From an uncultured Anaerolineae bacterium (GTDB lineage: Bacteria; Chloroflexota; Anaerolineae; Promineifilales; Promineifilaceae): a DNA stretch of 64,000 nucleotides. Shown piece after piece: positions 49,249 through 57,005 of the stretch (positions are counted from its first letter, which is position 1; each line of letters begins with the position of its first letter). Position numbers and translations under genes: made by a program. Location of the stretch: contig CALEAD010000002.1 in NCBI GenBank assembly GCA_937943625.1, positions 108,891-172,890 on the forward strand, read 5' to 3'. The notes beneath the pieces were generated by a model. It was not told the origin of the DNA. It saw only the letters and a list, made by a program, of their open reading frames with translations, and did no database searches.

Positions 49249-49974
49249 ATGGAAATTTTGTACCTTATCATTGCCGCCCTTGTAGGTTATATCTGGGGGG
49301 CTATCCCGTTTGGCTTCCTGTATGTGAAGCTGAAAAATAAGGATATGGATCTACGCGATTTTGGCAGCGGGCGCACTGGTGGCACAAACACGCTGCGCGC
49401 TGCTGGCTGGCAGATCGGCACGCTCACGGCCTTGAGCGATGTCTTCAAGGGTTGGATGGGCGTGATGACTACCCGCTGGTTGCTGGGTAACGCCATCAGC
49501 ACCGAACTTTTGCCCTGGGCCATCATTTGCGCGGGCATTTTTGCGGTGACAGGGCACAACTGGTCAATCTTTCTCTCCTGGCGGCGCAACGAGCAGGGAC
49601 GGCTAACATTTATTGGCTGGCGCGGCGGCGCGGGAACTGGCCCCAACGTGGGCTGGTCTATGGCCATTTGGTGGGTTATGTTCCCGATTGGTTTTGCCGT
49701 TATGGTTGGCACGCTGCTGACAGTGGGCATGGCTTCCGTTGCCTCGATGGGCATGGCAGCCATCATTCCCATTGTGTTTGGCATTCGCTATGCGCTGGGC
49801 ATTGACGCGACGCCCGCTTACCTGGTGGGCGGGTTGGTGACGATGGCGCTGGTTCTTTGGGCGCTGCGGCCTAATATCAAGCGGTTGCTAGAGGGGAAAG
49901 AGCGGGTGGTTGGCCCACGCGCCAAACGGCTGGCGCGCAAAGAACAGCAGATGAAGGCGCGTCAGGAAAAGTGA
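49249..49974 (+). CDS. plsY: PlsY-like glycerol-3-phosphate acyltransferase, divergent
   Basis: 241 residues with six or so membrane helices, the PlsY topology. PlsY acylates glycerol-3-phosphate from acyl-phosphate, the first step of phospholipid synthesis. Motif 1 is GSGRTGGTNTLRAAG, near the usual GSGN.GATN.LR. Motif 2, usually GGKGVATG, reads RGGAGTGPNVG, so its Lys is missing. It could be a lineage-specific PlsY or a homologue with altered substrate. GAGGAG precedes ATG 49249. No second PlsY is in the window. The tail is strongly basic. Confidence 0.75.
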   Translation: MEILYLIIAALVGYIWGAIPFGFLYVKLKNKDMDLRDFGSGRTGGTNTLRAAGWQIGTLTALSDVFKGWMGVMTTRWLLGNAISTELLPWAIICAGIFAVTGHNWSIFLSWRRNEQGRLTFIGWRGGAGTGPNVGWSMAIWWVMFPIGFAVMVGTLLTVGMASVASMGMAAIIPIVFGIRYALGIDATPAYLVGGLVTMALVLWALRPNIKRLLEGKERVVGPRAKRLARKEQQMKARQEK

Positions 49975-50024
49975 AACGTGAAGCGTGAAACGTCAAGATA
50001 AACCAGCACGCCTCACGTTTTGTC
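49972..50024. terminator. GTGAAACGTGA hairpin between convergent genes
   Basis: AAACGTGAAGCGTG pairs with CACGCCTCACGTTT, one mismatch. It overlaps the plsY stop and precedes the stop of the binding-protein gene. Confidence 0.55.
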
Positions 50025-52457
50025 CTATTCCTCTGTTTTGTACAGCCGGTCGTAATGTAATAACCCCAGGGCGTCTATTTGCACGCCCTCAACTTTGCGA
50101 AGAGAAAGGAGACGGCGCGGCTCTTGTGTCAGATCAAGGGTAGGTAGCTCGGCCGCCCACAGCTCTTGCATCTGCCGATAGAGCGCCAGGCGCATGGCCG
50201 TATCGCTTTCCAGCCGCGCGGCAGCGACGAGGGCGGCCATGCTTTCGCTTTCGTAATTAGAGCAAAAGCCCCGATTGGTATTTTCGATGAAGAAATTGGT
50301 CCAGCTAGTCACGTCCAAATAGTTGACGGGCGTGCCAGGGGTGGGCCAACCGACCAGGTAGGCGGGATAGGCGCAGGTGAAGATTTGCGTCTGAAAAACT
50401 TCCCAGGGGGCGGCAGCTAGCGTTACCTGAAAGACGCCGGTCTCTTCAAGCTGTTCGCGGATGGCGGTGGCGTAGGCGGCTTCCAGGTTGCTGTAACGGC
50501 CGTCGTTGAGATACCAGATCGTGATGGGCAAAGGTTGACCTTCGCTGTAGCCAGCCTCCAGCAGCAGGGCGCGGGCGCGCGCCAGGTCGCGCCGGGGCAA
50601 AACCGCCACGTGGCCGGGCACGGCATCGGGCACAGGGCTGTAGAGGGGCAGGCGGCTGCCGCCAAAAACAGCGTTAGCCAGGGCTTCACGGTCTATGGCA
50701 TAGGCGGCAGCCAGGCGCACGCGCGGGTTGTTCCAGGGGGGCGTGGCGTGGTCAAAGATCAGGTAGCTCTTAAAGGCGCTGGGGCCTTGCCAGGCGACAA
50801 ATTCAGCCCGGCCGTCGCCATCTATATCCTGTCCTTGCAGCGCCACAAACTCCCCATAGGGCAGCCCCGTCCAGGCTGCGTCAATAGACTGGAACTCTGT
50901 CAGCGAGCGCATCATTTGCGCTGCCGAGGTGTACAAGCGCACCTGCACATTGGCAAAGCGAGGGGGCTCACCCGGCCAATTGGGGTTTGCTTGCAGGCGA
51001 ATACGCTCGCCAGGTTCCCAACTGAGAATAGTGTAGGGGCCAATGCCACCACACGTGCTTTGCGGGTCTGGCCCTTCGGCATAGCACTCATTGCTCACAG
51101 GAAAGTAAGGTGGGGTAGCCAGCAGGCTGGGGAAGTAGCCAAACGGCTCTTGCAGCACCAGCTTTACCGTGTAGCGGTCTAGAACCTGCACAGCGTCGGC
51201 GTCGGCAAAGCCATCATCATTGGCGTCCTTGAGAAAGGCGTTGATAAGGAAGCTGCCGCTGCCGATGACGGCGGCGCGAGCTAGTGACCATTTCACATCC
51301 TCGGCGCTAAACTCGCTGCCATCGGGAAAGCGCAGGTTAGGTTGCAGACGAATGATATATTCCAGTCCGTCTTCGGAGATGGTGGGAAAGTCCAGCGCCA
51401 GGGCAGGAACCAGCTCGTTTTCTGGGGTAAAGCGGTAAAGGCCGCTCATTGTGTTGTGCTTGATTTCCCAGCTAATCAGGTTGGGCGCGCTGGCTGGCTC
51501 CATGTCTGACAGATCGCCGACGATGCCGAGGATCAATTCGGTCGGCGGTGTGCCTATGCGCGATTCGCCCACGTCTATGTCGGCGACGTTGGGAACCAGC
51601 CAGGCCAGCACGGTTTCGGCCAAACGGCCGTCTGCCTGTACGGCCGTAATCGCTTCATTTAGCCGCTGGAGCCAGGCGACGCTGCTGCGCGGCACGGCAA
51701 TGCTGTATGCCTTGCGGCTGAGCCACGCCTCTTCCCCGGCGCCCCCCACAATTTTGAGTTGTTCCGGGTAAGTGGTGGCAAACTGCTGTGCGCTAAAGTG
51801 GTCCAGGATAACAGCCGTGATGCTTTCGTCCACCAATGCTTCAATGGCGCTGCGTGTGCTGGGGTACGTGAAAATATCCGATTCAGGCCAGCCGAGCGTG
51901 TTGCGTGCCGCTTCGTAGCCGCTGCTAAAAGCCTGTGCGCCTACTGTCATGCCAGGGCGCAGGTCAGTATAGCTATTCAGGTCGCGCCGGTCAGCCAGCG
52001 TCACCAGCACCTGCCCCACTTCCAGGTAAGGTACGGTCAGCGTCACGCCGTCGGGAAGCGTCATTCCGGCAAAGATGTAAGGCGAGACGACGGCATCAAA
52101 GTCGCGATTCACGTCGCGCGCCAGGCTGTTCAGGGCGCCCTCAAAGGGGGTGGCGACGAATTCATAGGTGAATTGCGCCTCGGTGGCCAGGCTGGCGAAC
52201 AGGTCGGGGATGAGTCCCTCAACTTCGCCAAAGCGGTTGAAGCTGGTGTAGGGTTCATTGGGCGCGTCTGTGGCAATGACGAAGAAATTGGCCGCGCCGG
52301 TGGCGCTGCTGGTGTTGGTGGGTTGGTTGGCTGGGGAGGCTGGCTGTGTGGGGGTGGGTGGAATGGGGGTAACGGCCGTTTCTGCCTGCGTGTTCTGGCA
52401 GGCTGCCAGCAGCAGCAACAGCAGCGCCAGCGTAAAATATTTTTGCCATAGGGTCAT
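50025..52457 (-). CDS. Lipoprotein fusing family-3 and family-5 solute-binding domains
   Basis: 810 residues. Lipobox LLAAC (Cys near 20) and a Thr/Pro linker. Residues about 56-290 form a family-3 (amino-acid type) binding domain with IATDAPNEPYTSFN at the start and late FSAQQFATTYPEQLKIVG. Residues about 305-800 form a family-5 (peptide/nickel type) domain: FTPENELVPALALDFP, FPDGSEFSAEDVKWSLARA, and AAYAIDREALANAVFGG. Two distinct periplasmic binding folds in one lipoprotein are unusual. No ABC permease or ATPase gene is close. It may deliver ligands to a remote transporter or act as a sensor. The frame is continuous with even composition, so a misassembled join is unlikely. Confidence 0.85.
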   Translation of the reverse strand: MTLWQKYFTLALLLLLLAACQNTQAETAVTPIPPTPTQPASPANQPTNTSSATGAANFFVIATDAPNEPYTSFNRFGEVEGLIPDLFASLATEAQFTYEFVATPFEGALNSLARDVNRDFDAVVSPYIFAGMTLPDGVTLTVPYLEVGQVLVTLADRRDLNSYTDLRPGMTVGAQAFSSGYEAARNTLGWPESDIFTYPSTRSAIEALVDESITAVILDHFSAQQFATTYPEQLKIVGGAGEEAWLSRKAYSIAVPRSSVAWLQRLNEAITAVQADGRLAETVLAWLVPNVADIDVGESRIGTPPTELILGIVGDLSDMEPASAPNLISWEIKHNTMSGLYRFTPENELVPALALDFPTISEDGLEYIIRLQPNLRFPDGSEFSAEDVKWSLARAAVIGSGSFLINAFLKDANDDGFADADAVQVLDRYTVKLVLQEPFGYFPSLLATPPYFPVSNECYAEGPDPQSTCGGIGPYTILSWEPGERIRLQANPNWPGEPPRFANVQVRLYTSAAQMMRSLTEFQSIDAAWTGLPYGEFVALQGQDIDGDGRAEFVAWQGPSAFKSYLIFDHATPPWNNPRVRLAAAYAIDREALANAVFGGSRLPLYSPVPDAVPGHVAVLPRRDLARARALLLEAGYSEGQPLPITIWYLNDGRYSNLEAAYATAIREQLEETGVFQVTLAAAPWEVFQTQIFTCAYPAYLVGWPTPGTPVNYLDVTSWTNFFIENTNRGFCSNYESESMAALVAAARLESDTAMRLALYRQMQELWAAELPTLDLTQEPRRLLSLRKVEGVQIDALGLLHYDRLYKTEE

Positions 52458-52597
52458 AGTGTGTTCCTTTTGCGGAAGTGGTTAGTGGGAGTGGATAGTG
52501 GTTAGCGATTGGCAATTGGGGTGTGGTCCGGGGCATCTTCACCCATTTGACTGCCAACCGCGGACCGCCATGCTCTTCCTTTGGTCCTGATTCGCCA

Positions 52598-53815
52598 CTA
52601 TCCACCATCCACTCCCTGCGGCCAATAAGGTAGCGGCGGCCAGGCGGAAGCGGGTTGATCTATGTCTGTCAGGCGAAAGACGGCCAGGGCGCTGCCAGAA
52701 GCACACTCGCCAGACGGGGCGCAGGTGAGCGAACCGGACAGCCCTGGCCAGTCGCGCGTCTCGGCAAGCGCCTGGCGCAGCGCCGCGCGGCCAATCAGCA
52801 ACGTGCCGCTGCTATCGCGCTGGGCCGCAGCGGCAATGGCGTTGAGCAGCAGGTCAGTGGCGTCGTAGGCAAAGGCGGCATAAGGTGTTTCCGGTGCGGT
52901 GGCATAGGCTTGCTGCCAGGCGGCGAGAAATTGTGAATACCCCTGGCCACTTACGGCATAGCCAGACACGTACAGCCCTCCCTCTGGGGCGGCGCCTAGG
53001 CCCGCAGTGAAGCTGGGCAGCAGCAGGCTGTCTGTGCCTAAAAAGGCTATTTCTTGCAGGCGCGGCAGGCTGAGCGCGGTGTTGATCAGGGTGGTGGCTT
53101 CTATCTCGTATAACGGCAGGTAGATCACGTCTGGCTCGTTCAGGATGACGACTTGCAGCATCACGTCCAGGCTGCTGCCAGGGGAAAAGCGTGTCTGAAA
53201 GGGCACGCTGCCGCCCAACTGTGTAAAGGTGCTGGCAAAGGTCTGGCGCAGCCCTTCGCTATAGGGGGTTTCGTTGTAGAAAATTACGGCCGTTTCTGCT
53301 TGCAGCATCTCGGTAGCAAAGCGCGCCATCAATTCCGCCTGGCGCAGGGAGTGGGGGATGGCGCGAAAGTAAGGGGGTGGAAAAACGGCCGTATTGGTAA
53401 GCTGTGGGGCGCTGTTGGCCGGGGAGAGTAGCAGCATTCCTGCCTCGGCCAGCGGCAGCAGCGCCCCGGACGCCGATTCGCCACACACTGTTCCCAGGAC
53501 GGCCACAATTTGTTCGGTGCGGGCGATTTCGCGCGCGGCCGCTTCCCCGGCAGCGCGCTCGCAGCGCGCATCAAAAAGCTGCACGCGCAGGGGGTGCTCT
53601 AGCAGGCGATTATCGCGCTGCGCCAGCGCCAGCGTCATGCCCTGGGCCACCTCATTGCTCAACGCCGCTGCCGGACCGCTTACGTCGAGCAGGGCGCCCA
53701 GCAGCAGTGGCTGATTGGCGCGTACAAAGACGCAGCCTAGCGGATCGGTGCAGCTCATTTCCGGCGCGGCGCAGGTAGAAAGCGCCAGCAGGCAAAGAAT
53801 TAAGAAGCGCCTCAT
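52598..53815 (-). CDS. Family-6-type solute-binding lipoprotein
   Basis: About 405 residues. The signal peptide ends LLALSTC: a lipobox with Thr before the Cys, which is atypical. The mature part fits the branched-chain amino acid (LivJ-like) binding fold: LLLGALLDVSGPAAALSNEVAQG, cited by its ends, then GESASGALLPLAEAGMLLLSPAN. It overlaps the upstream oxidoreductase stop by one base (TGATG), so they are translated together. GTG 53818 is an alternative start. No Liv permease genes are seen. Together with the next gene it makes three binding folds in a row. Confidence 0.82.
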   Translation of the reverse strand: MRRFLILCLLALSTCAAPEMSCTDPLGCVFVRANQPLLLGALLDVSGPAAALSNEVAQGMTLALAQRDNRLLEHPLRVQLFDARCERAAGEAAAREIARTEQIVAVLGTVCGESASGALLPLAEAGMLLLSPANSAPQLTNTAVFPPPYFRAIPHSLRQAELMARFATEMLQAETAVIFYNETPYSEGLRQTFASTFTQLGGSVPFQTRFSPGSSLDVMLQVVILNEPDVIYLPLYEIEATTLINTALSLPRLQEIAFLGTDSLLLPSFTAGLGAAPEGGLYVSGYAVSGQGYSQFLAAWQQAYATAPETPYAAFAYDATDLLLNAIAAAAQRDSSGTLLIGRAALRQALAETRDWPGLSGSLTCAPSGECASGSALAVFRLTDIDQPASAWPPLPYWPQGVDGG

Positions 53816-54972
53816 CACACCACATTATACTCGTGAATTAGCTGCCCTTCCGCGAAGCGCCTAAGCTCTAATGAACGCACATCCAGGGTGCGCGCCTGCC
53901 CATCGAGCACAATCTCGCTCATTAGCTTGCCGGCAATGGGGCCGTGCATGAAGCCGTGCCCGGAGAAGCCACCGCAGACGTAGAAGCCGCTAACGGCCGT
54001 TGGCCCCAGAATGGGGTGGGCATCGGGCGTCACCTCATAAAGGCCAGCCCAGCGCGCCGCCAGGCCAGCCTGCTCCAGCAGCGGCAGGCGCGCCACGGCC
54101 GCTTCCAGATTTACTAGTTCCCACGCTTCGTCCACGCGCTGGTCAAAGCCGGGTTGCTCGTGTGGGTTAGACATGCCAATTAGCAGCCCGGCCCCCTCGC
54201 GGTGAAAGTAGAGGGATTGGCCAAAGTCTATGACAAAGGGAAAGTCTGGCGGAATTTGCGGCAGTGGGGTGGTGGTGAACATCTGACGGCGCAGAGGCAC
54301 AATGGGTAGGGATACGCCGGCCATGGCGCCAACTTGCGCCGCCCAGGGGCCGGCGGTGTTGATGACGATGGGGGTAGCGATTTGCCCGTGTGAGGTGGTG
54401 ATGTGGGTGATACGGCCGTTTGCCACGCCGATGCCCGTTACCGCCACCCCTGTAACCGCGCGCGCGCCCAGGCGTTGCGCCGCCTGAATGTAGCCCATGA
54501 CCACACTGTTGGGGTCTACCAGTCCGTCTTCCCCATAAAACGTGCCCGCCAGGGCACCCTCCAGGCGCATTAACGGCAGGCGGTCGCGCACCTCATCGCC
54601 GCTGAGCCACACAGTGGCCACGCCCAGGCGGTGCTGCAAGGCCACGTTGCGGCGAAAGGTGGCCACATCGGCCTCGTTGGTCAGCACAAAGAGGTAGCCG
54701 ATTTTGCGGTAATCTACCTCCTGGCCGATCTCTTCAGCGAAGCGCTCCAGCATGGGCAGACTGGCCTGCGACAGGCGGATGTTAATCTCTGTCCCAAACT
54801 GGTAGCGCACGCCGCCGGCGCAACGCCCGGTGGCCCCGGTACCAAAGAAGGGTTCCTGCTCCAACAGCAGCACGTTGGTGTGGCCACGCGCTGCCAGGTG
54901 ATAGAGGGTGCTGGCGCCCATGACGCCCCCACCAATGATGATAATTTCGGCCGTTTGTGGAAGTTCCATCAT
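53815..54972 (-). CDS. FAD-dependent amine/amino-acid oxidoreductase (DadA/SoxB-like)
   Basis: 385 residues. The N-terminal dinucleotide fold is IIIIGGGVMGASTLYHLA. The covalent or FAD-adjacent region GTGATGRCAGGVRYQFG, and the C-terminal CGGFSGHGFMHGPIAGKLMSE, match the sarcosine oxidase beta/glycine oxidase family. It would oxidise a secondary or D-amino acid. Co-translation with an amino-acid-type binding protein supports use of an imported amino acid or methylamine. AAGGGAGC precedes ATG 54972. Confidence 0.9.
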   Translation of the reverse strand: MMELPQTAEIIIIGGGVMGASTLYHLAARGHTNVLLLEQEPFFGTGATGRCAGGVRYQFGTEINIRLSQASLPMLERFAEEIGQEVDYRKIGYLFVLTNEADVATFRRNVALQHRLGVATVWLSGDEVRDRLPLMRLEGALAGTFYGEDGLVDPNSVVMGYIQAAQRLGARAVTGVAVTGIGVANGRITHITTSHGQIATPIVINTAGPWAAQVGAMAGVSLPIVPLRRQMFTTTPLPQIPPDFPFVIDFGQSLYFHREGAGLLIGMSNPHEQPGFDQRVDEAWELVNLEAAVARLPLLEQAGLAARWAGLYEVTPDAHPILGPTAVSGFYVCGGFSGHGFMHGPIAGKLMSEIVLDGQARTLDVRSLELRRFAEGQLIHEYNVV

Positions 54973-54980
54973 GCTCCCTT

Positions 54981-55032
54981 AAAAATGACCGCCGACCGCC
55001 GACGGCCGTTTGTGAGTGTAGCCTAGGTTGCC
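54981..55032 (-). repeat. 5'-leader repeat element, copy upstream of the FAD oxidoreductase
   Basis: In gene orientation: GGGCAACCTAGGCTACACTC, then GGCCGTCGGCGGTCGGCGG, then TCATTTTTAAGGGAGC and the ATG. The shortest distance to a start (8 bases) in the family. Confidence 0.65.
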
Positions 55033-55035
55033 CGT

Positions 55036-55093
55036 TTGTAGTGCCGACTTTAGCCGGCTACTCGCTTGTAGTGCCGACTTTAGTCGGCTGCTC
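55036..55093. repeat. Two tandem 30-bp units
   Basis: TTGTAGTGCCGACTTTAGCC with GGCTACTCGC, then the same unit with a few changes. Each contains a GCCGACTTTAGTCGGC stem. Followed by GCGGTCGTCGGCC words to 55155. Confidence 0.6.
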
Positions 55094-55200
55094 CGAGGTC
55101 CGCAGTTGGCGGTCGTCGGCCAGCGGTCGTCAGTCGTCGGTCAGCAGCCAGCGGTCCAATGCTTAATCCCCCCCGATTATGCCTTATTCCACCAATTCGT

Positions 55201-55206
55201 TACAAT
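55201..55206 (+). promoter_or_regulatory. -10 TACAAT directly before alr
   Basis: Six bases before ATG 55213, predicting a leaderless message. This rules out the longer frame from 55159. Confidence 0.5.
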
Positions 55207-55212
55207 GGAAGC

Positions 55213-56367
55213 ATGAATTTGCTCAATCAGCCAACAATCAGCAACAACGGTATTGTGCGCCCCACCTATGCCGAGATAGATTTGCGCCGCCTTACGGCTA
55301 ATTACCGCGCCATCCAGCAACACGTGGCTCCAGCCAATGTGCTGGCTGTGCTAAAGGCCAACGCCTACGGTCATGGCCTGGTGGAGGTGGCGCACCACCT
55401 GGCGCGTCTGGGCGTGCCCTACCTGGGCGTGGCGGTGCTGGAAGAAGGAATTTTGCTGCGCGAGTGTGGCATTACCACGCCTATCCTGGTGATGGGGGGC
55501 ATCCTGGGTAATCAGATACCCCTGTTTTTGCAACATGATCTGACGATCACGGCCTCATCGGTGGAAAAACTGACGCAAATTGATGCCACGGCGGCGGAAA
55601 TGGGCAAACTGGCGCGCGTCCACCTGAAAATAGACACGGGTATGGAGCGGATTGGCGTGCATTATTATAGTGCAGAGTCGCTGCTGGAAACGGCCGTGAA
55701 CGCCACCCATTGCCACATCGAAGGCATCTACTCCCACTTTGCCAACTCAGACGCCGCCGACCTCAGCTACAGCCAGTTGCAGCTTGGTCGTTTTCAGCAA
55801 GTGTTGGCCTTCTACGAAAAGCGCGGCCTGCCCGCCCCGCCCCTGCGGCACATTGCCAACTCCGGCGCCATCTTGCAGTTGCCAGAAAGCCACCTGGACA
55901 TGGTGCGTGCCGGCATCTTGCTCTACGGCGTTTACCCCTCGCCTGAAGCTGCGCGTACTGTGCCTGTGCAGCCCGCACTTTCCTGGAAATCTCGTGTTGT
56001 CTACTTCAAGGTCATTCAGCCGGGGCATCCTGTCAGCTACGGTTCCACCTGGCAAAGCGACCACATGGTGCGCGCCGTCACCGTGCCCGTCGGCTATGGG
56101 GATGGTTACTTCCGCGCCATGTCGGGCAAAGCGCAGGTGATCATTCGCGGCAAACGCTACCCGGTGGTTGGGCGCATTTGCATGGATCAGGTGGTTGTGA
56201 ACATTGAGTGGGATAGCGCCTATAACGGAGACGAAGTGATTTTGTTAGGCGAGGCGGAAAATGGCGTGGCCATTCGCTGCGAGGAATTGGCGGCGTGGGC
56301 GGGAACCATCCCCTATGAGATTCTCACCAACATCAACACGCGCATCTCGCGTGTGTATATCACGTAA
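55213..56367 (+). CDS. alr: Alanine racemase
   Basis: 384 residues. PLP enzyme making D-alanine for peptidoglycan. The PLP lysine is in VLKANAYGHGL (Lys near 51), and the C-terminal catalytic Tyr region is VPVGYGDGYFRAMSG. GRICMDQV is also diagnostic. Normal length. The start is set by TACAAT six bases upstream. No Shine-Dalgarno sequence. Divergent from the FAD oxidoreductase, which could use D-amino acids, a plausible but unproven link. Confidence 0.95.
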   Translation: MNLLNQPTISNNGIVRPTYAEIDLRRLTANYRAIQQHVAPANVLAVLKANAYGHGLVEVAHHLARLGVPYLGVAVLEEGILLRECGITTPILVMGGILGNQIPLFLQHDLTITASSVEKLTQIDATAAEMGKLARVHLKIDTGMERIGVHYYSAESLLETAVNATHCHIEGIYSHFANSDAADLSYSQLQLGRFQQVLAFYEKRGLPAPPLRHIANSGAILQLPESHLDMVRAGILLYGVYPSPEAARTVPVQPALSWKSRVVYFKVIQPGHPVSYGSTWQSDHMVRAVTVPVGYGDGYFRAMSGKAQVIIRGKRYPVVGRICMDQVVVNIEWDSAYNGDEVILLGEAENGVAIRCEELAAWAGTIPYEILTNINTRISRVYIT

Positions 56368-56553
56368 CCCAGGTTGGCAACCCGGACGACACAATCCCGG
56401 CAACTTTGCAAACCCGCGCGCGGTATAGGCATGGGCGGGCGTATTGTGATTGTAGAAGTGGATACCCTGCGCTTGCTGCCCTGCCGGAAAACCGCACGGC
56501 CGTTTGGGGGCAGCGTGGGCGGCATCGGTGTGGCCGAGGAGGAAGGGATGTGG
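56368..56553. repeat. CAGGTTGGCAACC-type words after alr
   Basis: AACCCAGGTTGGCAACCCGG and AACTTTGCAAACCCGCGCGC (56365-56425) are degraded relatives of the leader element's first half. The rest of the gap between convergent alr and the EthD gene shows nothing recognisable. Confidence 0.35.
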
Positions 56554-56934
56554 TCAGGAGGCTTTTGGGTTGGGGGAGAGGTAACCTGCTTCTTTGGGAT
56601 TGAAGAAGGCGCTGCGTGTGGGGTTTTCCTGCTCATAGGTGTCGCTAAAAAACCAGGTCAGCACTTTGGCGTCAGCCCAGGGCTTGAGGGCTTCGATGAG
56701 CTGCACGCCAGAGGGGGTGGCCATGGCGCGCTCGAACCAGAGACGGGACTCGAAGTAAAGTTCATACATCAGGTGGAAGCGCGATTCGCCACCGGGCTTG
56801 TCGGTGATGCGGCCGACTTCGCTCTTGAGCAGACCGGGCAGTTTCTCGGCCAGGGGAAGGTGTGTGCCGGCGAAGAAGGCTTCCAGGGCGCTTTCGTCGT
56901 CTACGCGGCGGTAGAGGGTGACAAATTTGAACAT
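56554..56934 (-). CDS. EthD-family protein
   Basis: 126 residues. Ferredoxin-like dimeric alpha/beta-barrel: FKFVTLYRR, DDESALEAFFAGTHLPLAEKLPG cited by its ends, RFHLMYELYF and a final MATPSGVQLIEALKPWAD match the EthD/DUF family of small barrel proteins. Members aid degradation pathways or lack known function. ATG 56934 begins the domain; 18 earlier codons are repeat-derived. It follows the cytochrome gene after 71 bases of GGTTGG words, so it may or may not belong to that operon. Confidence 0.8.
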   Translation of the reverse strand: MFKFVTLYRRVDDESALEAFFAGTHLPLAEKLPGLLKSEVGRITDKPGGESRFHLMYELYFESRLWFERAMATPSGVQLIEALKPWADAKVLTWFFSDTYEQENPTRSAFFNPKEAGYLSPNPKAS

Positions 56935-56940
56935 TTGGGG

Positions 56941-57001
56941 TTTGTTGGTTGGATGGTTTGTTTGTTGGTTGGATGGCCAGCCATCCAACTATCCAACTAA
57001 C
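56941..57001. repeat. GGTTGGATGG hairpin between EthD and cytochrome genes
   Basis: GTTGGTTGGATGG-GTTTGTTGGTTGGATGGCC opposite GGCCAGCCATCCAACTATCC. A stem of about 11 pairs (TTGGATGGC/GCCATCCAA). Confidence 0.5.
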
Positions 57002-57005
57002 TTGC

